The position numbers were made by a program, and so were the translations under genes. Under the pieces are notes generated by a model that was given only the letters and a program-made list of their open reading frames with translations, ran no database searches and had not been told where the DNA came from. Below, piece after piece: positions 1 through 8,822 of a DNA stretch of 64,000 nucleotides. This DNA comes from Mycobacterium asiaticum DSM 44297 (GTDB lineage: Bacteria > Actinomycetota > Actinomycetes > Mycobacteriales > Mycobacteriaceae). The stretch lies in NCBI RefSeq assembly GCF_000613245.1, contig NZ_HG964937.1:1612523-1676522 (forward strand), read 5' to 3'. Numbering within the stretch: position 1 is the stretch's first letter; each line of letters starts with the position of its first letter.

Positions 1-3000
1 CCGCTGCGGTGGTGAGCCGGCTGACCGCCGCGATGACGCTGTCGCTCTCGAACACGTTGTTGGGCGTGCTGCTCAGCGCCGGCCGGGCCACCAAGGTGTG
101 CAGGCCGGCCTGCGGGTCGCTGTCCAGTCGGACATAGTTCACGGCCACCATGCCGCGGCCCGGCTTGACCGGGACGTCCTTGGCGAACCGGGAACGCACC
201 AGCTTGGCGTCCTCCACCGCGGCCAGCCGCAGCTCGACGCGGGAGCCGAAACCGCTACGCACGGGCGGCCGCAGCTCCGATTCCCGGTCGGCGGTGACGA
301 TCACGTGCACGCCGAACGAAGGACCCTGGTTGATGATCAGGTTGACCTGGTCGATCAACACCTCGTTTTCCTCGGCCAGCGCCCGGTAGTTGTCGATGAC
401 GAGGTAGACGTCGCCGAATCCGTCGTTGGGAACAGGTCCGGCTTCGTCGCCGAACTTGCGGCGGCGGAACATCTCCATTGACGCGATGCCGTACTCGAGG
501 AAGCTGCGCTTGCGCTCTCGCACCAGCGCGAGCAGTTCGGCGACCGTCCGCCGCACCCCGTACGGGTCGGTAGGGCCGGCCACCTCGCCCACGTGCGGCA
601 GCCGGGCGATCGTGGTCAACGCCGTGCTGCTGTACGCCAGGCAGTAGAACTGCACCTGCTCGGGAGTGTGGGTCAGGGCGGCCGAGCAGATCAGTGTCTG
701 CAACGCCGTCGTCTTGCCCGAACCACCGGCGCCCAGGATCAGCACGTTGGAGCCGGGGCCCGAGGTGTCGACGGTCCACGGCGGCTGGTCGTGCTTGAAC
801 GGCCGGTCGATGATGCCGATCGGGAACACCAGGTTGCGGGCCGAGCCGTAGTCCTTGTGCCAGGGGTGGCCGAGGAAACGGTTGACCAGCTCGTCGATGG
901 CGACCGGTTCGGTCAGCGGGGGCTGCCACAACCGGTACGGCTCGAAGTTGATCCTGCGCAGCTGGTCGATGATCACGGTGCCGACCTTGGGCGTCCGGAT
1001 CGCTTCCTCTTCCTCGTCCTCTTCGGTCGCCGCGCCGTTGACTTCGCCGTTGGTGTAGCTGGGCACCGGCGGCGGTTCCACGCTGGGCCCGCCGACGCTC
1101 ACCTCGAGTGGGGTGAACGAGTTGGTGAACAACTGGGGGCGCACGTAGTCGATGCTGTGCACCAGCACCGGTGCCTCCTCGCCGTCGACGGAGGTGATCC
1201 GCAGGTAATCCCGCCAGAGGAACTCGGCCTGGAACCGGATGATGTCCTCGAGGCTCTTCCGGAAATAACCGAGACCGGCCTGGGCCGGCAGGTTCACCGC
1301 GTTGGGCACACCGGCCGCCTGCGCAGCCCCGGCGGTACGAGCCTTCAGCACCAGGCGGTAACCCATGTTCTCCATGAGCTTTTCGGCGCGACTCTCGATC
1401 GTCTGCGAGGCCATCATGAGGTGGATCCAGTACGCGCGGCCCTGCCGGCCGATCGAGTCCAGCACGTCGACGGCGGTCGGCATGATGCGGAACCACTCGT
1501 AGAACTCGTCGATCACCACGACCAGCATCGGCAGCGGCGCCATGTCCTGGCCACGAGCGCGCATCCTGGCCCGGACGGCGTTGTACTCCTTGGCGTCATC
1601 GACGCCGGCGCTGTCGCAGATCGCCTTGCGTCGCGCGATCTCGCCCCACAGCGCGTCCAGGAACCGTTCCATCAGCGCCTGGTCTTCTTCCAGGTCGGTG
1701 ATGATGCGTGAAACGTGTGGAACCCCGGCGAACGGCTTGACGGCCGATCCACCCTTGAGGTCGGCCAGCACGAACTGCAGCTCCTCCGGCGGGTGGCCGA
1801 GCATCAGCGACTCGATCACGGTGCGCACCAGCGTCGACTTACCGGAACCGGTGGTACCCGACATGACACCGTGCGGACCGTCGCCGCCTTCGTCCAGGGA
1901 CTTCATGTCCAGGAACAGCAGCTCGCCGTTGTCGGAGCGATTGCCGAACGGCACCCGCAGCCGGGAGCGGCCCATCGTGTCGGTGCGGCTACCCCACAGG
2001 TCCTCGAAGTCGATCGAGGCCGGATCGTCGATGCCGTAGTAGGACAGGATGTCGCGGGCCCCGATGTGGGCCACCCGCTGACCGATCTCTTCGTAGGCCT
2101 CCGCCAGCCGCCACTGCGCCAGCTTCTGAGCGAACTCCTCAGCTTCGGCGGTGCTCATCTGGTCGGTCAGGGCAAAGAACCACGCCTTGTCGTCGATCAC
2201 CATCCAGGTGTCGCGGTCGCGGGGCAGGGCTTCGATGACACCGACCTTGTCGAACTCGAGCTTGCGCTCGGGAACCCCGGTCCACATGGGCGAGCCGGTC
2301 AGGTCGAAGAAGGTGACACCGTCGACGCCCTCGGCGCTGATCACGTACTCCCACTGCGGGTCGTCGACGTCGGCGATGATCACGTGGTGCGGCGTCGGCG
2401 TCTGGGCCGACGAGCTGGCGTGCCGCGGGGTGAACGATCCGCGGCCGGCGAACAGCTCGGCCTGCTCGGCGGCGAACTCCCGCACCGAGCTGTAGACCAT
2501 CCGCGCGCTGCCAGCGGCGTCGGTCCGGCGCGAGTCGCCGAAGTGCGGCAGCCATTTCACCCAGTCCCACTCGTCCAGGTCGGAACTGACGACGATCAGC
2601 CGGACGTGATCAGGGCCGTGGGAGAAGGTCAGCTGGCAGATGATGGCGCGCATCAGGCCCAGTACCTGCTCGCGCTCGCCGACCAGGGCGTACCACGGCT
2701 CGACCAGCACCGAGATCATCTTCGGCAGGTTGTAGACCACACTCTGGTAGCGGCCGAACTCCTGCAGCGCCTTGCCTGTTACCGGCTCCAGCTCGATGTC
2801 GGTCGGCATGTTCTGCGGCTCACCCCAGGTCACCTCGGGGCGCGTCATACCGACGCCGACGCGAACGACTCCGAAGTTGAGGTCCTTGCCGTCCGGCTTG
2901 CGCTCCCACATCCGCTGCGAGCCGACGGCGGCGGCAAGGGTGTTGGGGGCCGGGTGGAACCACCGGTAGTTGGCGTCCATGCTGTCCGCCGACTCCTGCG

Positions 3001-3352
3001 CGGTCTCGCGCAGCATGTCCAGCATCAGCATGAACTGGGCCCGCATGGCGTCCAGCTTGGGCCGGCTCATCTGCTGCTGCCCGCCGAACCGGCCGCCGAA
3101 CATCATCATCATCATGCCGCCGACCATGAAGATCGGGAAGATCGAGCCGACGCCGCCGAACACGTGCGAACCGCTGGCGAAGGTCATGGCGACCATGCCG
3201 CCCAGCAGACCGATGACGACGACACCGACCACGATCAGCCACCAGGGCTTGCCCTCCGGCGGCGGAATGCTCAACGGCGTCGGGAGGACGATGTTCTCCG
3301 GCTTGATTACTGGAGGCTTCTCCGGTGTGGGTCGTGCAAAACCGCGTTTCAC
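1..3352 (-). CDS. eccC5: EccC5, ESX-5 type VII secretion ATPase (5' 1117 codons; runs off the left edge)
   Basis: FtsK/SpoIIIE-type ATPase of the ESX-5 inner-membrane complex, which recognises and drives export of PE/PPE and Esx substrates. The N-terminus MKRGFARPTPEKP, two membrane segments near residues 38-90, a first Walker A GTTGSGKST near residue 500 and a second GAGGSGKTT near 875 are all visible. The third ATPase domain lies outside the window; the family is about 1390 residues. The start is GTG at 3352, overlapping the eccB5 stop by 4 bp (GTGA), so translation is probably coupled. The sequence closely follows M. tuberculosis Rv1783 as I remember it and shows no break. Long open frames on the opposite strand here are shadows of this gene. 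Confidence 0.96.
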   Translation of the reverse strand, partial: MKRGFARPTPEKPPVIKPENIVLPTPLSIPPPEGKPWWLIVVGVVVIGLLGGMVAMTFASGSHVFGGVGSIFPIFMVGGMMMMMFGGRFGGQQQMSRPKLDAMRAQFMLMLDMLRETAQESADSMDANYRWFHPAPNTLAAAVGSQRMWERKPDGKDLNFGVVRVGVGMTRPEVTWGEPQNMPTDIELEPVTGKALQEFGRYQSVVYNLPKMISVLVEPWYALVGEREQVLGLMRAIICQLTFSHGPDHVRLIVVSSDLDEWDWVKWLPHFGDSRRTDAAGSARMVYSSVREFAAEQAELFAGRGSFTPRHASSSAQTPTPHHVIIADVDDPQWEYVISAEGVDGVTFFDLTGSPMWTGVPERKLEFDKVGVIEALPRDRDTWMVIDDKAWFFALTDQMSTAEAEEFAQKLAQWRLAEAYEEIGQRVAHIGARDILSYYGIDDPASIDFEDLWGSRTDTMGRSRLRVPFGNRSDNGELLFLDMKSLDEGGDGPHGVMSGTTGSGKSTLVRTVIESLMLGHPPEELQFVLADLKGGSAVKPFAGVPHVSRIITDLEEDQALMERFLDALWGEIARRKAICDSAGVDDAKEYNAVRARMRARGQDMAPLPMLVVVIDEFYEWFRIMPTAVDVLDSIGRQGRAYWIHLMMASQTIESRAEKLMENMGYRLVLKARTAGAAQAAGVPNAVNLPAQAGLGYFRKSLEDIIRFQAEFLWRDYLRITSVDGEEAPVLVHSIDYVRPQLFTNSFTPLEVSVGGPSVEPPPVPSYTNGEVNGAATEEDEEEEAIRTPKVGTVIIDQLRRINFEPYRLWQPPLTEPVAIDELVNRFLGHPWHKDYGSARNLVFPIGIIDRPFKHDQPPWTVDTSGPGSNVLILGAGGSGKTTALQTLICSAALTHTPEQVQFYCLAYSSTALTTIARLPHVGEVAGPTDPYGVRRTVAELLALVRERKRSFLEYGIASMEMFRRRKFGDEAGPVPNDGFGDVYLVIDNYRALAEENEVLIDQVNLIINQGPSFGVHVIVTADRESELRPPVRSGFGSRVELRLAAVEDAKLVRSRFAKDVPVKPGRGMVAVNYVRLDSDPQAGLHTLVARPALSSTPNNVFESDSVIAAVSRLTTAA

Positions 3353-4872
3353 TTAGGTACCACCAACTCTGAAGGGGTCATGTCCATAGGTAGCGTGTCG
3401 TGCTCCACGAGGGCGTCCGCTCGGGACAACGTGGGGCCCTGCGGCAGCAGGCGCAGCGCCACCCACGGCGCCAGGCTGGGCTGCAGGGTGAGGCCGAGCG
3501 CTTCGCGAGCTTCCTTGGTGTCGTCCACACCGAACCGCGCGCCGGCGTTGGTCAGCCACCACAGCGACTCGGCGGTCTGGGCGCCCGGGTTGTTACCGGT
3601 GACGGCGACGAAGTTCGCATAGTTCGGGCCGAAGTAGACCTGGTCGGCCTCGCGACCGGTCATGTCGGCCTTGACCAGGTTGACCACTCGCTTCATCTCG
3701 CTCGGCTTGATCGGGATGCTGGGCCCGGACACCACCTGGACGCGGGCCCGGTTCTCGCCGTTGGTCCGTTCCCACCACCAGCAGGTGGACGGGTTCTCCC
3801 GGATGTCCAGGACGTTCAGCGGGTCGTTGGGGTAGGCCGACAGGTCCAGCCGGTTGACCACCGGCATCCTGGCCAGCGCCGACGGCTCCACAGTGACCGG
3901 CTTGGTATTGCCCGGTCGGCCGGCGTTCTGCAGGATCTGGGCCACCAGGGGCGGCAACGTCTGCACTCCGTCCGTCAGGACAAGCGAATACTGTTGCGGC
4001 CCGCTGATCTGCGGGGTGACGAGAATCGTCCCAACCGGGCCGGGGGCGCCGGGGAAGGTGGCCGCCGCGCCCGCGTTCGGCACCTCGGGTACCAGGAGCT
4101 CGGGTCCGACCGGCAGCGCGTCGTACAGGGCGTGACTCATCGGCCGCGCCTGGCTGACCTGTTCCGGCGTCAATCCCAGTGGCAGCAGCACCGAACGGTC
4201 CGTTGCATCGATCTTCGACCGGCGGCCCTCCCGGATCACCCAGGCGTTACCGCCGTAGCTGAGCACCACCGCGTCCGACCCGGTCAGAACCCGGCGGTGG
4301 CCGCTCATGTCCGGAGTGCCGTCGATCACGGTCACGGTCACGCCGCTCATGGACGCGACACCACCCGAGGAGCCGCCGACGGTGTCGCACACCAGCCACG
4401 ACGATGCGGGTGGATTCTTGGGCGCGAATTCCGTCGGCGCACCCGGGATACCGACCAGCGGCCCGTGCGGCATGCTGGCGATCTGGCTGCCGCGGACCAG
4501 GTGCGGGTTGTCCGCCCGCCCGGTGATCAGCCGCGCCGACGCCAGGTTCAGCGCCGGGTAGAGGCGGTCGCCCACCTTTACATAGAGTGCGCCCGAATCG
4601 CGGTCGGCGATGATCGGTGCGTCGTTGATCTGGCCGGCCGGGCTGATGAAGGAGTACAGCAACGCGCCCAGGCAGATCACCAGGGCCGCGGAGACCGAAG
4701 CGACAACCGCCAGCGTCTGGCGGCGACCGGGCTCGATCTCCATGCGGACCCGCCAGCGGGTCAACGCCATCGCGGTCCGGCGCGCCAGGAACTGATACCC
4801 GGTTACCTGGGTCCGCGTGGACAACCCAAGGCCGTACCCCGACCCGCGCTGCCCGCGGCTATGTTCGGCCAC
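3349..4872 (-). CDS. eccB5: EccB5, ESX-5 membrane core component
   Basis: Single-pass membrane protein that forms the ESX-5 core complex with EccC5, EccD5 and EccE5; most of it is periplasmic. 507 residues, the usual family length. A cytoplasmic stretch (1-52) is followed by one membrane helix (about 53-76) and a long periplasmic region with the cysteines typical of EccB. The start is GTG at 4872, 6 bases after AGGTGA. It is the first gene of the operon running left into eccC5 and is divergent from malQ. The end VVPK followed by TGA overlaps the eccC5 start. It is near-identical in layout to M. tuberculosis Rv1782. Confidence 0.96.
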   Translation of the reverse strand: MAEHSRGQRGSGYGLGLSTRTQVTGYQFLARRTAMALTRWRVRMEIEPGRRQTLAVVASVSAALVICLGALLYSFISPAGQINDAPIIADRDSGALYVKVGDRLYPALNLASARLITGRADNPHLVRGSQIASMPHGPLVGIPGAPTEFAPKNPPASSWLVCDTVGGSSGGVASMSGVTVTVIDGTPDMSGHRRVLTGSDAVVLSYGGNAWVIREGRRSKIDATDRSVLLPLGLTPEQVSQARPMSHALYDALPVGPELLVPEVPNAGAAATFPGAPGPVGTILVTPQISGPQQYSLVLTDGVQTLPPLVAQILQNAGRPGNTKPVTVEPSALARMPVVNRLDLSAYPNDPLNVLDIRENPSTCWWWERTNGENRARVQVVSGPSIPIKPSEMKRVVNLVKADMTGREADQVYFGPNYANFVAVTGNNPGAQTAESLWWLTNAGARFGVDDTKEAREALGLTLQPSLAPWVALRLLPQGPTLSRADALVEHDTLPMDMTPSELVVPK

Positions 4873-5186
4873 GCTCGATCACCTCTCGGTCTGTCATGTC
4901 GTCTGAACTTTCAATAACGTCTGAATATGTCAAAGCGCCTTGATATATAGCCCTCGTGTCTAATAAGCGCTAAAGCACATCGATACCGTAAGGCACTCGC
5001 GCAGACCCCGCCATGCGTCGGCGAAAGCGCTGGATCCCCCACGGATTCGTCGTATCTTCATTGGGCATGTTAGCTGCGAAACGCCGACAAGGCGCGTCAA
5101 GTAACCGACTGTTAAATCAACCTCACGCAGACGCCCGCTGAGACCCCACTGAGCTGCGGGGCCGCATGGCACGGAAGATGAGCGGC
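4873..5186. promoter_or_regulatory. Divergent eccB5/malQ intergenic region
   Basis: This 314-bp gap is the only gene-free stretch above 300 bp. It is noticeably more AT-rich than its surroundings around 4905-4985. On the minus strand a TTGACA hexamer lies at 4933-4928, upstream of eccB5, but no convincing -10 sits 17 bp from it. A TATATA-rich stretch lies at about 4942-4950. On the plus side GGAAG at 5173-5177 serves malQ. I see no RNA gene or coding frame here. Confidence 0.5.
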
Positions 5187-7376
5187 ATGACTGAGCTTGC
5201 GCCATCGCTTGTCGAGCTCGCCCGGCGGTTCGGCGTCGCGACCAGCTACCAAGACTGGAGCGGCCGGCACGTGGTGGTCGCCGAGTCCACCCTGGTGGCC
5301 GTGCTGGGCGCGCTCGGTGTCCGGGCAAGCTCCGAACAGGACCGCAACGCCGCACTGATCGCCGACCTCCGCGCGCATTGGGCGCGACCACTGCCGCCCA
5401 CCATCGTGGGACGTGCCGGCGGGCAGACGCGTTTCTGGGTGCATGTCACCCACGGCGACCCGGCCGAGGTGTGGCTGCAGCTCGAGGACGGGACCGAACG
5501 CGGCGGTGTGGAACAAGTCGACAACTTCACCCCGCCCTTCGACCTGGACGGTCGTTGGGTGGGCGAGGCCAGCTTCGTGTTACCGACGGACCTGCCGCTC
5601 GGCTATCACCGCGTCCACCTGCGCTCCGGCGACTACCAGAGCAGCACCGCACTCATCGTGACGCCGGATTGGCTGGGCCTGCCCGAGAAACTGGCCACCC
5701 GGCGCGCCTGGGGTCTGGCGACCCAGCTGTACAGCGTGCGGTCCCAGCACTCCTGGGGCGTGGGCGACCTGGTCGACCTCGCGGACCTTGCGCTCTGGTC
5801 GGCCACCGCGCACGGGGCCGACTACGTATTGGTCAACCCGCTGCATGCGGCCGCTCCCTCGGGCAGCCAAGAGCCGCTGAAACCGATGGAGCCGTCACCG
5901 TACCTACCCACTTCGAGGCGATTCGCCAATCCGCTCTACCTGCGCGTGGAAGCCATTCCCGAGTTCGCCGAGCTGCCCAAACGCGGCCGGGTGCGCCAGC
6001 TGCGTGACGAGGTCCAACACCGTGCCGCCCACCGCGACAGCATCGACCGCGACAGCGCCTGGGCCGCGAAACGCGCGGCGCTGAAGATGATTCACCGCCA
6101 ACCACGCTCGGCGGGCCGCGAGTTGGCCTACGCGGCCTACCGCGCACGGGAGGGACACGCCCTGGATGACTTCGCGACCTGGTGCGCATTGGCCGAGAAG
6201 CACGGCGCCAATTGGCGACGATGGCCGAAATCGTTGCGGCACCCCTACGCCCCCGGTGTCGCGGAGTTCGTCGCCAAGAACGCCAACGCGGTGGACTTTC
6301 ACCGGTGGATGCAGTGGCAACTGGACGAGCAGCTCGCCGCCGCACAATCGCAGGCCACCCGCGCCGGGATGACGCTCGGCATCATGCACGACCTGGCCGT
6401 CGGCGTGCATCCGAATGGCGCGGACGCGTGGGCGCTGCAGGACGTGCTCGCGCTTGGGGTGACCGCAGGGGCGCCCCCCGACGAGTTCAACCAGCTCGGC
6501 CAGGACTGGTCCCAGCCGCCGTGGCGGCCGGACCGGCTGAACGAACTGGAGTACCGGCCGTTCCGGGCTCTGATTCGCGCCGTGCTGCGGCACTCCGGCG
6601 GGGTCCGCATCGACCACATCATCGGGTTGTTCCGGCTGTGGTGGATTCCCAGCGGCGCCCCACCGACCGAAGGCACCTACGTCCGCTACGACCACGAGGC
6701 GATGATCGGCATCGTTGCGCTGGAAGCACATCGGGCCGGCGCGGTGGTGGTAGGCGAGGACCTGGGCACCGTCGAACCCTGGGTGCGCGACTACTTACTT
6801 CTCCGCGGACTGCTGGGCACCTCGATCCTGTGGTTCGAACAGGACCGGGACTCGGGTTCGGCCGGTGCGATGGCGCCGCTGCCCGCGGAGCGGTGGCGGG
6901 AGTACTGCCTGTCTTCGGTCACCACCCACGACCTGCCGCCGACGGCGGGTTACCTCGCGGGCGAACATGTGCGGCTGCGGGAATCCTTGGGGTTGCTGGC
7001 CCGCCCGGTCGAGGACGAGCTGCGGTCCGCGGCGGCCGAACGCGAGGGCTGGCTGGCCGAGCTGCGGCGGGTCGGGCTGCTCGACGACGGCCCCGAGGAC
7101 CCGAGGGACGCCGAGGACCCCGAGCGGGTGATCCTGGCGCTGCACCGCTATCTGGGCCGCACGCCGTCGCGGCTGCTGGGCGTGGCACTGACCGACGCGG
7201 TGGGCGACCGGCGCACCCAGAACCAGCCCGGCACCACCGACGAGTACCCGAACTGGCGGGTGCCGCTGGCCGGCCCGGACGGACAGCCGATGTTCCTTGA
7301 AGACGTCTTCACCGATCCGCGTGCCGCAACTCTGCTGGACGCGGTGCGGGCCGCGATCACACCCGAGCCCGCGTGA
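5187..7376 (+). CDS. malQ: 4-alpha-glucanotransferase (amylomaltase)
   Basis: GH77 disproportionating enzyme that moves alpha-1,4-glucan segments between maltodextrins in glycogen metabolism. 729 residues. The C-terminal barrel carries the nucleophile region VRIDHIIGLFRLWWIP, the acid/base region VVVGEDLGTVEPW and the transition-state Asp in TTHDLPPTAG. An N-terminal carbohydrate-binding-like domain precedes it, as in long actinobacterial MalQ. I chose ATG 5187 because GGAAG sits 9 bases upstream and because the product then begins MTELAPSLVELARRFG, matching Rv1781c. In-frame ATGs at 5166 and 5178 are alternatives. Its stop overlaps the next gene by 4 bp. The malQ-eccB5 divergent arrangement is conserved in M. 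tuberculosis. Confidence 0.96.
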   Translation: MTELAPSLVELARRFGVATSYQDWSGRHVVVAESTLVAVLGALGVRASSEQDRNAALIADLRAHWARPLPPTIVGRAGGQTRFWVHVTHGDPAEVWLQLEDGTERGGVEQVDNFTPPFDLDGRWVGEASFVLPTDLPLGYHRVHLRSGDYQSSTALIVTPDWLGLPEKLATRRAWGLATQLYSVRSQHSWGVGDLVDLADLALWSATAHGADYVLVNPLHAAAPSGSQEPLKPMEPSPYLPTSRRFANPLYLRVEAIPEFAELPKRGRVRQLRDEVQHRAAHRDSIDRDSAWAAKRAALKMIHRQPRSAGRELAYAAYRAREGHALDDFATWCALAEKHGANWRRWPKSLRHPYAPGVAEFVAKNANAVDFHRWMQWQLDEQLAAAQSQATRAGMTLGIMHDLAVGVHPNGADAWALQDVLALGVTAGAPPDEFNQLGQDWSQPPWRPDRLNELEYRPFRALIRAVLRHSGGVRIDHIIGLFRLWWIPSGAPPTEGTYVRYDHEAMIGIVALEAHRAGAVVVGEDLGTVEPWVRDYLLLRGLLGTSILWFEQDRDSGSAGAMAPLPAERWREYCLSSVTTHDLPPTAGYLAGEHVRLRESLGLLARPVEDELRSAAAEREGWLAELRRVGLLDDGPEDPRDAEDPERVILALHRYLGRTPSRLLGVALTDAVGDRRTQNQPGTTDEYPNWRVPLAGPDGQPMFLEDVFTDPRAATLLDAVRAAITPEPA

Positions 7377-7846
7377 GCCGCATTCAGGTTTCCGCCGCGG
7401 ACCGGGCGGCACTCAGCGATCTGGTGCACCGGTATGCGGCCGGTGTCGATGACCACCAATTCGATTTGGTAGCAACATTTTTCACCGAGGAAGCCGAGTT
7501 GGCGGTACCCGACCCGCCGACCGCGCTGCAGGCGGTGCACACCCACCACGGCCGGGCGGCGATCGCCGCGGCCGTGGCCGCGGTCGGCCAGGTCACGCGC
7601 ACCGAGCATGCCATCGTCGGCGAGGTGTATGACATGGCGGAGCGGCCCGGGTTGGCCCGCGGCCGCATCACTTGCGTTGCGCACCATTGGAGTCAGCGTG
7701 CCGAAGACGTGGTCGACGCGGTCTGGCATCTGCGTTATGACGACGAGTACGAACACACCGACGCGGGTTGGCGCATCAGCCGGCGAACGCTGACCATCAA
7801 CGCCATCGAGACCCGCCCGGTACGCCGGCTGCGGGGTCACGAATAG
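7373..7846 (+). CDS. SnoaL/NTF2-like domain protein
   Basis: 157-residue cytoplasmic protein with the cone-shaped NTF2 fold expected for SnoaL-like proteins. It has an N-terminal helix (LSDLVHRYAAGVDDHQFDL), a short hydrophobic segment (VATFFTEEAELAVPDP) and a C-terminal strand with a Trp and Arg (AGWRISRRTLTINAIETRP). Members are either small isomerases/hydrolases or non-catalytic binders; substrate unknown. The GTG start overlaps the malQ stop (GTGA), so it is translated from the malQ message. That position is the only functional hint and does not by itself imply a role in glucan metabolism. Confidence 0.8.
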   Translation: MSRIQVSAADRAALSDLVHRYAAGVDDHQFDLVATFFTEEAELAVPDPPTALQAVHTHHGRAAIAAAVAAVGQVTRTEHAIVGEVYDMAERPGLARGRITCVAHHWSQRAEDVVDAVWHLRYDDEYEHTDAGWRISRRTLTINAIETRPVRRLRGHE

Positions 7847-7866
7847 TTGCCGTGAGCGCCGAACCT

Positions 7867-7892
7867 GTTTGTTCAGAACGTGATTCGGGTAG
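7867..7892 (+). promoter_or_regulatory. SigF-type promoter candidate
   Basis: GTTT at 7867-7870 and GGGTAG at 7887-7892 are separated by 16 bases, close to the mycobacterial SigF consensus GTTT-N15-17-GGGTAT. It lies about 70 bp upstream of the TTG start of the UsfY-like gene. That fits because usfY in M. tuberculosis belongs to the SigF locus. Confidence 0.55.
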
Positions 7893-7963
7893 TTGAGTGG
7901 AGGGCTCCAAACCGGCCGATCGGGACGGTCGACTGCACGTGAATGCAGCAGAGGAGACGTTTC

Positions 7964-8233
7964 TTGACGAACGAACCGACGCACGAACTCGCAGAATTTG
8001 AAACCAAGGCCGAACGCACCCCCGGCCTGGTTGTCATCGCTGGTGCCGTCCTGGCGTTCGTGGTATCCGCCGTGACATTCGCGCTGGGCCATGCCGGGGC
8101 CGGGATAGCCGCGGCGTCCATCGGGATGCTGGTGTTCGGTGGTGGTCTGGCCTGGCTCGCGGAGGAACGTAGGCGCGTTCGCCAAGTCGAGCGGGACCTG
8201 CGCTGCTGGGGCCGCTACCAAGACCGGCGCTGA
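7964..8233 (+). CDS. UsfY-like small membrane protein
   Basis: 89 residues with a short charged N-terminus, two adjacent membrane helices (about residues 20-38 and 43-63, sharing a GHAGAG turn) and a basic tail with the pattern LAWLAEERRRVRQVE. The pattern resembles UsfY, the SigF-locus protein of mycobacteria; this is recalled, not searched. I chose the TTG at 7964 because GAGGAG lies 7 bases upstream at 7951-7956. The frame can be extended to an ATG at 7943, but that would put the Shine-Dalgarno inside the gene. Function unknown; the SigF-like promoter suggests stress or stationary-phase expression. Confidence 0.7.
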   Translation: MTNEPTHELAEFETKAERTPGLVVIAGAVLAFVVSAVTFALGHAGAGIAAASIGMLVFGGGLAWLAEERRRVRQVERDLRCWGRYQDRR

Positions 8234-8249
8234 CGACTCGGGTCAGCGC
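8227..8249. terminator. Bidirectional hairpin between convergent genes
   Basis: GCGCTGAC (8227-8234) and GTCAGCGC (8242-8249) form a perfect 8-bp stem with a 7-base loop. The stem contains the stop codons of both convergent genes (TGA at 8231-8233; on the minus strand 8245-8243). No T-run follows, as is usual in mycobacteria. Confidence 0.55.
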
Positions 8250-8671
8250 AGTTCGGCGAGGTTCTTCACCGACTTCTCGACGTCGGAGCGCAACACCCGG
8301 GCCACCAGCCGGCCGACCGGACCGCTCAGCACGCCGCCGGAAAGGTCGGCGGTGAGATGAAAATCCGAGCCCGGACTCTTGTCCTTGACCGACATGGCCA
8401 CGGTCAGCCGGATGCCGCCGCGGCCGCGGCCCTTCAACTCGATCGCGTTGGGCTCGTCGTACTTCGTCACTTCCCAGTGCACGACGTTGCGGAAACCCTT
8501 GACCCTGATGCACGACGAGACACAGGTGCCCTTCTCGATGGTCGACGGGACCTCACCGCGCCAGCCGGCGAAGATCGTCATCCACTCGTCGAATCGGCTC
8601 AGGTCGGACGCGAGCTTCCACGCGGCTTCCGGCGAGACTTCCGATGTCGTCGAGACGTCAACCCGTGCCAA
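8243..8671 (-). CDS. SRPBCC family protein (polyketide cyclase/START-like)
   Basis: 142-residue single-domain helix-grip protein, expected to bind a hydrophobic ligand. It starts with VDVSTTSEVSPEAAWKLASD, the typical first strand and helix, and ends with the long C-terminal helix (VARVLRSDVEKSVKNLAELR). It resembles the mycobacterial Rv0910-type proteins. I chose TTG 8671 because GGAGGAG is 6-7 bases upstream; the open frame continues to 8779 without another good ribosome site. It is divergent from the molybdoenzyme gene and convergent with the UsfY-like gene. Ligand unknown. Confidence 0.8.
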   Translation of the reverse strand: MARVDVSTTSEVSPEAAWKLASDLSRFDEWMTIFAGWRGEVPSTIEKGTCVSSCIRVKGFRNVVHWEVTKYDEPNAIELKGRGRGGIRLTVAMSVKDKSPGSDFHLTADLSGGVLSGPVGRLVARVLRSDVEKSVKNLAELR

Positions 8672-8822
8672 GTTCTGCTCCTCCCGCGGGGATCCAGGTC
8701 GATCCAGAGTCGCAGTTACATACCCGGCCGCAGCGGTCCGGTAAACACCTCGACGTTTGTAATCAGGTCTGTCTGTCACAGTTTCTTATTTATACAGTCG
8801 CCATAGTGTAAATTTGCTCAGC

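Noticed and set aside
1715..3622. Long open frames opposite eccC5 and eccB5 (up to 635 codons)
   Set aside because: They are shadows of highly GC-biased ESX-5 genes; composition is His/Arg/Gly-rich and there is no family signal.
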